Shown here: piece by piece, positions 35,493-42,829 of the stretch
Numbering within the stretch: the first letter of the stretch is position 1
Layout: each line of letters opens with the position of its first letter
Assembly (NCBI RefSeq): GCF_020873915.1
Contig: NZ_JAHWGP010000001.1
Location: 401,787 to 465,786 of the forward strand
Origin: Streptomyces sp. DH5
Lineage (GTDB): Bacteria; Actinomycetota; Actinomycetes; Streptomycetales; Streptomycetaceae
Length of the DNA: 64,000 nt
Direction of reading: 5' to 3'
Program-made: the position numbers and the translations under genes
Notes under the pieces: model-generated
What the model saw: the letters and a program-made list of their open reading frames with translations, nothing else
Databases searched by the model: none
What the model was told of the DNA's origin: nothing

Positions 35493-35834
35493 GTGGCGCG
35501 GGCAACCCCGCCGACGGAGGGGAAGGCGTCGCCACCGGCCACGCCCGGGCGGAAGGCGGTGGCCTCGACCGAGCCGAAGCGGGCGGTGGAGGGCACGCCC
35601 AGGCCCAGGCGGCAGTCGGGTCGCCCGAAGACCACGGCTGCTGCGCCGGCTTCCATGGTGCCCACCGTGCGCCAGGCGATCAGCGCCTTCATGACCGAGG
35701 CGTCGGGCCGGGCCGACGCGACCGCCGTGCTGCTGCTCGGCACCCACCCGGGTGCCCACACCCGGCTGAGCGTGCTGGACACGGACGGCGCCGCCCGGCA
35801 ACTGGTGCAACGGGCACTGCGCCGACGGGAGTGA
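35493..35834 (+). CDS. Hypothetical 113-aa protein
   Basis: Not recognised. GTG 35493 follows GGCAGGAG, and the frame has a very strong G/C third-position bias, so it is likely real. The first 55 residues are a basic Pro/Lys/Arg-rich, probably disordered segment. The rest is a small alpha/beta stretch (VRQAISAFMTEASGRADATA, VLLLGTHPGAHTRLSVLDTD, ARQLVQRALRRRE). No cysteines or membrane segments. It may be the end of a larger ancestral gene, since the plus strand before it also has fragmentary coding character. Confidence 0.5.
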   Translation: MARATPPTEGKASPPATPGRKAVASTEPKRAVEGTPRPRRQSGRPKTTAAAPASMVPTVRQAISAFMTEASGRADATAVLLLGTHPGAHTRLSVLDTDGAARQLVQRALRRRE

Positions 35835-36045
35835 CCGCTCGCGGCGGGCGGTGGGCACCATCTGCCGGGCGGTCGACTTCCGGGGCGCCCGCGGCCGGCT
35901 CGTCACCGCCCCGGCTGCCGGCCTGCGCTGAGCAGTCATACGACGAGCCTTCGACCTGCTCACCGGGGGAGGGGGAGACGGGCCGACCGGTTCCTGATGG
36001 TGCGCGGCCCGTCCCACCAGGACGAGCGAGCCTCGCCTTCTGCTG

Positions 36046-36786
36046 TCACTCCTGCCCGGGAGAGGACGCCGGGTCCTTCTTCGCGAGGTAGACCGTGTTG
36101 GTCGCGGTGCCGCCCTGCAGGGGGTTGTCGAAGGTCACCACGTGCGCCTCGTGCTCGGCGAAGACCTGCGCGAGTGCGGAGGTGAACTGCTCGTCGGGCG
36201 GGTCGTTCGACCACAGCGCGAAGACACCGCCGGCATGAAGGCGGTCCATGAGGGCGCGCAGTCCCGCAGGCCGGTAGAGCGCGGCGTGACCGGGGTGGAG
36301 GACATGCTGCGGCGAGTGATCGATGTCCAGCAGGATGGCGTGAAAGCGGCGACCGGGTTCCCGCGGATCGAGTCCTCGAGGGTCGCCGGCCATGGCGAAG
36401 AAGTCACCGTGCACCATGCGGCACCGGGGATCCGACGTCAGGGTGTCACCCAGGGGCACCAGCCCGCGCCGGTGCCAGTCGATCACTTCCCCCAGCGCCT
36501 CCACGACGATCAGCGAGCGCACGCGCGCCTCGTCCAGGGCGGCCCGGGCGGTGTATCCGAGGCCGAGTCCGCCCACGGCGACGTCCAGGTCTCCGCCGGT
36601 GGTCCGCGCCAGACCCAGCCGGGCGAGGGCGATCTCACCCTCGGTGAAGAGGCTGGACATGAGGAACTCGTCGCCGAGCTTGACCTCATACACGTCCTCA
36701 CCCGAGGCCGGGTGCCGACGCCGCCGCAGGCTGATCTCCCCCAGCCGTGTGGGACGCCAGTCGATCTCCTCGAAACGCAGGCTCAT
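36046..36786 (-). CDS. Spermidine-synthase-like methyltransferase
   Basis: Class I methyltransferase-fold protein of 246 residues related to spermidine synthase. Visible elements are VYEVKLGDEFLMSSLFTEGE near 32, the cofactor loop LDVAVGGLGLGYTARAAL near 66, LIVVEALGEVIDWHRRGL, the acidic HAILLDIDHSPQHVLHPGH near 150, and GVFALWSNDPPDEQF. The DxxPA-type catalytic signature of true aminopropyltransferases is not seen, so polyamine synthesis is doubtful. No partner genes adjoin it. Confidence 0.8.
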   Translation of the reverse strand: MSLRFEEIDWRPTRLGEISLRRRRHPASGEDVYEVKLGDEFLMSSLFTEGEIALARLGLARTTGGDLDVAVGGLGLGYTARAALDEARVRSLIVVEALGEVIDWHRRGLVPLGDTLTSDPRCRMVHGDFFAMAGDPRGLDPREPGRRFHAILLDIDHSPQHVLHPGHAALYRPAGLRALMDRLHAGGVFALWSNDPPDEQFTSALAQVFAEHEAHVVTFDNPLQGGTATNTVYLAKKDPASSPGQE

Positions 36787-36964
36787 GGAATCCCTTCCCG
36801 GTCATCGCCTCGATGCCGGTGAGTGGTGTGCGCCAGGACGGTGCGGCAGTGGACGACGCGTCAGCCAACGCGGTCTGCGCGGCAGACGTTACTGCGGATA
36901 CGGATGGCGCCCGGGGAGCCGGCAGCTGGCTCGAGCGCGGGAGCCGACCTCGTGCCACCCGTGC

Positions 36965-36992
36965 GAACTTACCCTGACGAAAGGGTAAGTTC
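36965..36992. promoter_or_regulatory. Perfect 11-bp inverted repeat, MerR-type operator
   Basis: GAACTTACCCT (36965-36975) and AGGGTAAGTTC (36982-36992) are exact inverted copies with a 6-bp spacer. Such ACCCT/AGGGT dyads are typical of MerR-family operators. It lies 57 bp before the decayed MerR gene and may still be bound by the intact MerR paralogue nearby. Confidence 0.8.
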
Positions 36993-37049
36993 CTGGTCGG
37001 CAGGACGCCGACGTCCGGAGTGAGGCGGTGGGCCGTGGGCGGAAGGCTG

Positions 37050-37476
37050 ATGCGGATCGGTGAAGTGTCCGAGTGCACGGGGCTCTCCCCGCGGACGATC
37101 CGCCACTACGAGGAGGCCGGTGTGGTGGCGCCGAGCGGGGCAGCGCCGGCGGGTTCCGCCTTCACCCCGAGGCCGAAGTGCGGCGGCCGGCACTGGCGCG
37201 GCGCATGCGGCCCCTGGGCTTCTGCCTCGAGGGCGTCCGCGCCGTGCTGGACGTACTGGACAACTTCCGGACGGCGGCAGGCCGTTGCCGGAGACCGGCG
37301 AGCAAGTACACGGCGAACCGGTGACGCGACTGCGTTCGTACTGGGCGGAGGCCGACGCGAGGTGTGAGGACCTCCGGCGTCAGCCGGCGTCGGCCGAGGA
37401 CTTCGCCCGCTCCCTGCATGGTCGCCTGGCCCGCCTGACGGAAGCCGACGGGGCCGGCAGGGAGGCGGCACGGTGA
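37050..37476 (+). pseudogene. Frameshifted MerR-family regulator
   Basis: A MerR gene spread over three frames. ATG 37050 (RBS GGAAGG) gives MRIGEVSECTGLSPRTIRHY up to about residue 28. The match then moves to another frame for GGFRLHPEAEVRR, MRPLGFCLEGVRAVLDVLDN, and again to a third frame for WAEADARCEDLRR and SAEDFARSLHGRLARL. Joined, these parallel the intact MerR at 37565-37963 almost end to end, so it is a broken paralogue. Two separate frame changes make one sequencing error an unlikely explanation. Confidence 0.85.
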
Positions 37477-37564
37477 GCGTGAGCGGTGTTCGTGCGGCGT
37501 CCGGGGCGGTCGGGCGGCGCACCTTGACGGTGAGCGGCCGCCGGCCGGGCGCTGCGCCGCCGGG

Positions 37565-37963
37565 TCAGTGTGCGAGCCGCTGCCGGAGCGTGGCGGCGAA
37601 GTCCTCGGCCATCGTCAGGCGGGCACGGAGTGTCTCGCAGCGCGCGTCGGCCACCTTCCGGTAGGAGTCCAGCCGCTCTCGCAGCCTGTCCCTCTCCTCT
37701 CCGGTGGGGGCGTCCTCGGACGCGGCGAGCCGGTCGGTGATGTCCAGCAGGTCGCGCATCTCCTCCAGGGAGAAGTCGAGCGGCTTCATGCGGCGGATCA
37801 CCATCAGCCGGTCCACGTCCGCCGCCGTGTACAGGCGGAAGCCGCCCTTGCTGCGGGCCGAGGGAATCACCAGGCCGACTTCTTCGTAGTGACGGATGGT
37901 GCGCAACGACAAACCGGTCCGCTCGGCCACCTCGCCGATCTGCATCTGCCGGAGTCCCGTCAT
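37565..37963 (-). CDS. MerR-family regulator
   Basis: Compact one-component regulator of 132 residues. The winged helix is MQIGEVAERTGLSLRTIRHY with GGFRLYTAADVDRL, followed by a dimerisation helix (LDFSLEEMRDLLDITDRL) and a short C-terminus DARCETLRARLTMAEDFAATL without an obvious ligand pocket. ATG 37963 is chosen because GAGGGAG precedes it. It is divergent from the SulP transporter across a 409-bp gap holding a MerR-style promoter, so it probably activates that gene. Effector unknown. Confidence 0.85.
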   Translation of the reverse strand: MTGLRQMQIGEVAERTGLSLRTIRHYEEVGLVIPSARSKGGFRLYTAADVDRLMVIRRMKPLDFSLEEMRDLLDITDRLAASEDAPTGEERDRLRERLDSYRKVADARCETLRARLTMAEDFAATLRQRLAH

Positions 37964-38080
37964 CGCTGAGCCATCTCCCTCTGTCATCCGCCCGCATTTC
38001 GAAACAGTCAAGTGCGCCAGTCTACGTGAGGGCAATCACAGGAACTCGTGGGCTGTTTACCTGCGATTCACAAGCCGCAC

Positions 38081-38111
38081 TTCGAACCCTGTGCTCACGT
38101 CAGGGTAGACT
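38081..38111 (+). promoter_or_regulatory. MerR-type promoter upstream of sulP
   Basis: TTCGAA (38081-38086) and TAGACT (38106-38111) are separated by 19 bp, the over-long spacing characteristic of MerR-activated promoters. Within the spacer ACCCTG and CAGGGT form a 6-bp inverted repeat 9 bp apart. This is the expected site for the divergent MerR protein to untwist DNA and activate the SulP gene. Confidence 0.65.
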
Positions 38112-38372
38112 TCCGTACGTGCTCGCCTCCGCGGATCCACGCACGGCAGGGGCGCAACCGTCGCAGCGCAGGCCCCGACGGAGCCTGTGACGACACCGAA
38201 GACTTCCAGGCAATGATGCCTGACCGGCGACCAGAGGGTTGCCGCCCTGTCCGGCAAGGCCCCCGCCGAGGCGGCCGGGCTGCCGGGGGATTCCGCTCTC
38301 TCGTGGAATCACGTACGCCCTGCGCGTGTGTCCAGCGGCAACGGACGCGTGCGCCTTAACAGGAACGGTTGC

Positions 38373-39875
38373 ATGTCCTCACCGCTGTCCGCAGCTCCCA
38401 GGTTCCGCATGTCCAAGCCCGACTGGCTTGCCTCACCCAAGGTCCTGCGCACCGAGGTGCTGGCCGGCCTGGTCGTCGCCCTCGCGCTCATCCCCGAGGC
38501 GATCTCCTTCTCGATCATCGCCGGCGTCGACCCCAGCATCGGCCTGTTCGCCTCCTTCACCATGGCCGTCGTCATCTCCGTGGTGGGTGGCCGCAAGGCG
38601 ATGATCTCCGCCGCGACCGGAGCGGTCGCGCTGGTCATCGCCCCCCTCAACCACGAATACGGCCTGGGCTACCTGGTCGCTGCCGTCATTCTGGCCGGCG
38701 TCTTCCAGGTGATCCTGGGCGCGCTCGGGGTGGCGAAGCTGATGCGGTTCGTGCCGCGCTCGGTGATGGTCGGCTTCGTCAACGCCCTGGCCATCCTGAT
38801 CTTCATGGCCCAGGTGCCGGAGATGCACGACGTGCCGTGGGCCGTCTATCCGCTCCTCGTCGGCGGCCTGGCCCTCATGGTGTTCTTCCCGAAGGTCACC
38901 AAGGTGATCCCGGCGCCGCTGGTGTCCATCGTCGTACTGACGGTGATCACCGTGGCCGCGGGCATCGCCGTCCCCGACGTCGGCGACAAGGGCGAACTGC
39001 CCTCGTCCCTGCCGGTGCCCGGACTGCCCGACGTGCCCTTCACCCTGGACACCCTGACCACCATCGCGCCCTACGCGCTCGCCATGGCGCTGGTGGGTCT
39101 GATGGAGTCGCTGATGACGGCCAAGCTGGTCGACGACATCACCGACACCCACTCGGGCAAGACCCGTGAGTCGATCGGCCAGGGCATCGCCAACATCGTC
39201 ACCGGCTTCTTCGGCGGCATGGGCGGCTGCGCCATGATCGGCCAGACCATGATCAACGTGAAGGTCTCGGGAGCCCGTACCCGTCTGTCCACCTTCCTGG
39301 CCGGTACCTTCCTGATCATCCTGGTCGTCGTCTTCGGCCCCGTCGTCTCCGACATCCCCATGGCCGCCCTGGTCGCCGTCATGATCATGGTCTCGGTGGG
39401 CACGTTCGACTGGCACTCGATCCAGCCCAGGACGCTCAAGCGGATGCCGGTCGGCGAGACGATCGTCATGGCCGTCACCGTCGTCTGTGTGGTCGCCACC
39501 CACAACCTGGCCATCGGTGTGGTCGTCGGCACCATCGCCGCGATGATCATCTTCGCCAAGCGGGTCGCGCACCTCGCCAACGTCTCCGGCGTCGTCGACC
39601 CCGACGGCAAGCAGGTCGTCTACGCGGTCACCGGCGAGCTGTTCTTCGCCTCCTCCAACGACCTCGTCTACCAGTTCGACTACAAGGACGACCCGGACGA
39701 CGTCGTCATCGACCTGTCCGGCACCCACATCTGGGACGCCTCCTCCGTCGCCGCGCTCGACGCCATCGAGACCAAGTACGCCCAACGGGGCAAGAAGGTC
39801 ACCATCGTCGGCCTCAACGAGCCCAGCGCCGACATGCACCAGCGTCTGGCCGGACAGCTCACCGGCGGTCACTGA
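38373..39875 (+). CDS. SulP-family anion transporter with STAS domain
   Basis: Membrane anion transporter of 500 residues. The SulP core has about 12 hydrophobic segments, beginning LVVALALIPEAISFSIIAGVDP near 40, with AATGAVALVIAPL, MVGFVNALAILIFMAQ, and TGFFGGMGGCAMIGQTMINV near 290. The C-terminal STAS domain (after about 400) has VVIDLSGTHIWDASSVAALDAI. Members carry sulfate, bicarbonate or other anions; the substrate cannot be decided here. ATG 38373 is taken as start; ATG 38409 is possible. It has a long leader (about 260 nt) behind the MerR-type promoter. Confidence 0.9.
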   Translation: MSSPLSAAPRFRMSKPDWLASPKVLRTEVLAGLVVALALIPEAISFSIIAGVDPSIGLFASFTMAVVISVVGGRKAMISAATGAVALVIAPLNHEYGLGYLVAAVILAGVFQVILGALGVAKLMRFVPRSVMVGFVNALAILIFMAQVPEMHDVPWAVYPLLVGGLALMVFFPKVTKVIPAPLVSIVVLTVITVAAGIAVPDVGDKGELPSSLPVPGLPDVPFTLDTLTTIAPYALAMALVGLMESLMTAKLVDDITDTHSGKTRESIGQGIANIVTGFFGGMGGCAMIGQTMINVKVSGARTRLSTFLAGTFLIILVVVFGPVVSDIPMAALVAVMIMVSVGTFDWHSIQPRTLKRMPVGETIVMAVTVVCVVATHNLAIGVVVGTIAAMIIFAKRVAHLANVSGVVDPDGKQVVYAVTGELFFASSNDLVYQFDYKDDPDDVVIDLSGTHIWDASSVAALDAIETKYAQRGKKVTIVGLNEPSADMHQRLAGQLTGGH

Positions 39876-39882
39876 CCCTCGA

Positions 39883-39921
39883 GGCCGCCTGCCCCGCACC
39901 GTCAGCGCGGGGCAGGCGGCC
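39883..39921 (+). terminator. Strong hairpin terminator after sulP
   Basis: A perfect 15-bp stem (GGCCGCCTGCCCCGC with its complement) closes over a 9-nt loop 8 bp after the sulP stop, followed by CGTTTC. The T tract is short, as is usual in high-GC actinobacteria. Confidence 0.85.
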
Positions 39922-40147
39922 CGTTTCATGTCAGGGGCGTCTCGGAAGGCCGTCCCCATCTCATACCGCCGCAGGTCCGGTCCGTGCCCGTCTGCTTCCC
40001 GAACGGCAGCGCCTGCTTCGCTACGCGGCAGACAGGCAGGCGCGGCGAAGGGACGACGGCGGTGTCGACGGGCATGAGGCCCGGTGGTTCCAAGGGCTCC
40101 GCGACCGCCGCCGGAGACGAGCCGCGGTGCGGCGCCGGGCGCACCGG

Positions 40148-40494
40148 TCACGACGAGGGCAGGGGCAGTGAACGGCTCAGGCGGTAGCGCCCGCCGCCGG
40201 TGAACCGTGCGCCGGGAGTGCCGGACATGATCGCGTGGGTCTCGTCGTGATCACCGGCCTCCCCGGCTGCCTCGTGCACCTCGGCGCCGGCCGCTCGGCG
40301 TGAAGGTGCACCCGACTGCCGCCGGCGGTCAGCAGGAAGTGTACGGAGACGGCTCCGGGCGGCCGCCCGCCGTCCTGGGGCTGGACGGCGACGAGGCTGT
40401 CGACGAGGCGGCGCTGCCGCTCGGGGCCGTCGGTGTCGAAGGCGGCCGTGACCAGGCGGCCCGGGGTGCCGGTCCGCTGCCTGTCCCGGCCTGG
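40148..40494 (-). pseudogene. Decayed antibiotic-biosynthesis-monooxygenase-like gene
   Basis: The minus strand carries the C-terminal two-thirds of an ABM-type small monooxygenase in two frames. First come [20 protein letters not shown] and [21 protein letters not shown]. Then, after a frame change near 40290, come AEVHEAAGEAGDHDETHAIM and SGTPGARFTGGGRYRLSRSL, ending in TGA. The N-terminus is missing; the sequence is joined directly to a thioredoxin reductase stub. Confidence 0.7.
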
Positions 40495-40712
40495 GCCCGC
40501 ATGTTCTCCATGAGCTCGGGCCCCTGGACACCATCGGGGAAGCCGGGGAAGTTCTCGGCCTCGGTCGTGGTCGTCAGTGAGCCGCCGACGAAGATCGCGC
40601 CGCCGAAGACGAGGGGCTTCAGGCCGGCGCGGGCGGTGGAGAGCGCGGCGGTGCAGCCGGCCGGGCCCGAGCCGATGACGACGACGTCACGTACGTCCGT
40701 GGGGGTGCTCAT
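40495..40712 (-). pseudogene. Truncated thioredoxin reductase (ArsT/TrxB) stub
   Basis: Only the first 70 or so residues of a thioredoxin reductase survive: [60 protein letters not shown]. The NADPH domain and the redox CxxC are lost. The ATG overlaps the arsC stop (ATGA), so it was the second gene of an arsC-arsT unit like that of Streptomyces arsRBOCT clusters. The stub then runs into ABM-like sequence in another frame. The remaining FAD half cannot reduce thioredoxin, so ArsC here must rely on another reductant. Confidence 0.85.
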
Positions 40713-41122
40713 GACTGCCGCTCCGGGGCGATCTCCTCGATCAGGCCCTCGATCAGCACCTTGATCTCGTCGCGGATCGGGCGGACGGCCTCGACGCCCT
40801 GGCCGGCCGGGTCTTCGAGCTGCCAGTCCAGGTACCGCTTGCCGGGGAAGACCGGGCAGGTGTCTCCGCAGCCCATGGTGATGCAGACGTCGGACTCCTT
40901 GACCGCGTCCACGGTCAGCATCCTGGGCACCTCGGCGGAGATGTCGATGCCGACCTCGCGCATCGCCTCGACGGCGGCGGGGTTGACGTTCTCGCCGGGG
41001 TCGGAGCCGGCGGAACGGACCTCGACGCGGTCCCCGGCCAGGTGGGTCAGCCACGCGGCGGCCATCTGCGAGCGGCCGGCGTTGTGGACACAGACGAACA
41101 GCACGGAGGGCTTGTCGGACAT
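40709..41122 (-). CDS. arsC: Arsenate reductase ArsC, low-molecular-weight phosphatase type
   Basis: Reduces arsenate to arsenite for export. The 137-residue protein has the P-loop CVHNAGRS with nucleophile Cys11 and Arg17 (C-x5-R), and the redox cysteines Cys80, Cys85 and Cys89 in [19 protein letters not shown], followed by the Asp-containing [11 protein letters not shown]. This is the thioredoxin-linked type. It is divergent from arsR across a 92-bp gap with symmetrical sites and was followed by an arsT gene that is now truncated. Confidence 0.92.
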   Translation of the reverse strand: MSDKPSVLFVCVHNAGRSQMAAAWLTHLAGDRVEVRSAGSDPGENVNPAAVEAMREVGIDISAEVPRMLTVDAVKESDVCITMGCGDTCPVFPGKRYLDWQLEDPAGQGVEAVRPIRDEIKVLIEGLIEEIAPERQS

Positions 41123-41161
41123 CAGGAGGTCTCTCTTGTCTCACGACGGCATCAGGCGCGA

Positions 41162-41227
41162 ATGACGTCAGCACCCGGTGGTGTCAGCCACCACTGATGT
41201 GAAAATATCAGTCCATGATGACGTCAG
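41162..41227. promoter_or_regulatory. Ars control region with ArsR-like operator and TGACGTCA repeats
   Basis: ACTGAT (41193-41198) and ATCAGT (41207-41212) form a perfect 6-bp dyad over an AT-rich centre between arsC and arsR, the expected ArsR site. In addition the 10-mer ATGACGTCAG, which contains the palindrome TGACGTCA, occurs twice (41162-41171 and 41218-41227), flanking the dyad; the second copy covers the arsR start codons. Confidence 0.65.
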
Positions 41228-41523
41228 TCGACACTGACCTGATCCGGGTTCTGGCCGACCCGCTCAGGCTGCAGATCGTGACCCTGCTGGCCAAAGAGAC
41301 GCTGTGCACCACCCACCTCGTGGAGGAGACGGGTGCCCGGCAGACCAACCTCTCCAACCATCTGAGAGTGCTGCGCGAGGCGGGGGTCGTCGAGACGGAG
41401 CCGTGCGGTCGCTACACGTACTACAAGGTCCGCCCGGACGTCATCGCCCAGCTCGCCGGCCAGTTCGCCGACCTGGCCGAGTCCGCCCGCAACGCCGCCG
41501 AAAACAAGAGGGCCTGTCCGTGA
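41215..41523 (+). CDS. arsR: ArsR/SmtB arsenic-responsive repressor
   Basis: Repressor of 102 residues that leaves DNA on binding arsenite. It has a winged helix with LIRVLADPLRLQIVTLL and the recognition helix ARQTNLSNHLRVLREAGVV. Cysteines at 31, 64 and 101 could form a trithiolate arsenite site, at positions unlike the classical CVC helix, as is usual among actinobacterial ArsR proteins. ATG 41215 or 41218 is the start. Its stop overlaps the acr3 start (GTGA). Confidence 0.9.
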   Translation: MMTSVDTDLIRVLADPLRLQIVTLLAKETLCTTHLVEETGARQTNLSNHLRVLREAGVVETEPCGRYTYYKVRPDVIAQLAGQFADLAESARNAAENKRACP

Positions 41524-42629
41524 CCCGCACCGAAGTACCCGCGACGACCACCGAGGAGTCCTCCGTCGTCGCGAAGCTGTCGACGCTCGACCGCTTCCTC
41601 GCCGTCTGGATCCTCATCGCCATGGCCGTCGGCCTCGGCCTGGGCCGAGCCATCCCGGGCCTGAACGACGCCCTCGCCAAGGTCGAGATCGGCGGCATTT
41701 CCCTGCCGATCGCCATCGGCCTGCTGATCATGATGTATCCGGTCCTGGCCAAGGTCCGCTACGACAGGCTCGACGCCGTCACGGGCGACCGCAGGCTCAT
41801 GGCCTCGTCGCTGGTGATCAACTGGATCGTCGGCCCGGCGGTGATGTTCGCGCTCGCATGGATCTTCCTGCCCGACCTGCCCGAGTACCGCACCGGCCTG
41901 ATCATCGTCGGCCTGGCCCGCTGCATCGCCATGGTCATCATCTGGAACGACCTGGCCTGCGGCGACCGTGAGGCCGCCGCCGTGCTGGTCGCGCTGAACT
42001 CGGTCTTCCAGGTCCTGGCGTTCGGCCTGCTCGGCTGGTTCTACCTCGACCTGCTGCCCGGCTGGCTGGGCCTGGGCGACGGCGAACACCTGGACATCTC
42101 CATGTGGGAGATCGCCCTGAACGTCGTCATCTTCCTCGGCGTCCCGCTGCTCGCGGGCTTCCTCACCCGGCGCATCGGCGAGAAGAGGCTCGGCCGCGAG
42201 AAGTACGAGTCGAAGTTCCTTCCGAAGATCGGCCCGTGGGCGCTCTACGGCCTGCTGTTCACGATCGTCATCCTCTTCGCTCTCCAGGGGAGGACGATCA
42301 CCTCCCAGCCGCTCGACGTCGCCCGCATCGCACTGCCGCTGCTGGTGTACTTCGCCGTGATGTGGGCCGGCACCTTCCTGCTGGGCAAGGCGATCGGCCT
42401 CGCCTACGACCGTACGACCACCCTCGCCTTCACCGCCGCCGGCAACAACTTCGAGCTGGCCATCGCCGTCGCCATCGCCACCTTCGGTGTCACCTCCGGC
42501 CAGGCCCTCTCCGGTGTGGTGGGACCGCTCATCGAGGTCCCGGTCCTGATCGGCCTCGTCTACGTGTCCCTGGCCTGGCGCAAGAAGTTCACCCCGTCCG
42601 CTCTGACCACTGAGGGCAGGAACCACTGA
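41520..42629 (+). CDS. acr3: Arsenite efflux permease, ACR3 type
   Basis: Ten-helix membrane exporter of arsenite, 369 residues. The Acr3 signature GLARCIAMVIIWNDLACGD holds the conserved cysteine at residue 135 in helix 4; VGLGLGRAIPGL and FTAAGNNFELAIAVAIATFG in helix 9 are also diagnostic. GTG 41520 overlaps the arsR stop and the end overlaps the next small ORF (TGATG), so arsR, acr3, the 66-aa ORF and arsO form one coupled operon. Often annotated arsB in Streptomyces. Confidence 0.93.
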   Translation: MTRTEVPATTTEESSVVAKLSTLDRFLAVWILIAMAVGLGLGRAIPGLNDALAKVEIGGISLPIAIGLLIMMYPVLAKVRYDRLDAVTGDRRLMASSLVINWIVGPAVMFALAWIFLPDLPEYRTGLIIVGLARCIAMVIIWNDLACGDREAAAVLVALNSVFQVLAFGLLGWFYLDLLPGWLGLGDGEHLDISMWEIALNVVIFLGVPLLAGFLTRRIGEKRLGREKYESKFLPKIGPWALYGLLFTIVILFALQGRTITSQPLDVARIALPLLVYFAVMWAGTFLLGKAIGLAYDRTTTLAFTAAGNNFELAIAVAIATFGVTSGQALSGVVGPLIEVPVLIGLVYVSLAWRKKFTPSALTTEGRNH

Positions 42630-42829
42630 TGCACTGCCTGGACCGCCGCGCACCGGGAACGACCCGTACGGCCGTCGGCGTCTGCCACGACTACGGAGCC
42701 GCCGTCCGCCACGGGCACACGCTCGTCGCCCATCGCGTCGTGCGCGGAGGCCCCCTCCTCGGACGACCCGGCGAGGTCACGGCCCGCACCATCCGGTGCA
42801 CCACGAGCGCGGCGGCACAGGCGGCATGA
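42629..42829 (+). CDS. 66-aa ORF coupled between acr3 and arsO
   Basis: Not recognised. It starts in TGATG overlap with acr3 and its TGA overlaps the arsO ATG, with high G/C third positions throughout. The peptide begins MHCLDRRAPG and holds three Cys and four His, including VCHDYG and VRHGHTLVAH, which could bind metal. It may be a small ars accessory protein or a remnant preserved by translational coupling. Confidence 0.5.
   Translation: MHCLDRRAPGTTRTAVGVCHDYGAAVRHGHTLVAHRVVRGGPLLGRPGEVTARTIRCTTSAAAQAA

Noticed and set aside
42629-42829. The 66-aa ORF as an N-terminal part of arsO
   Set aside because: It is in a different frame and ArsO begins with its own FAD motif right after ATG 42826.
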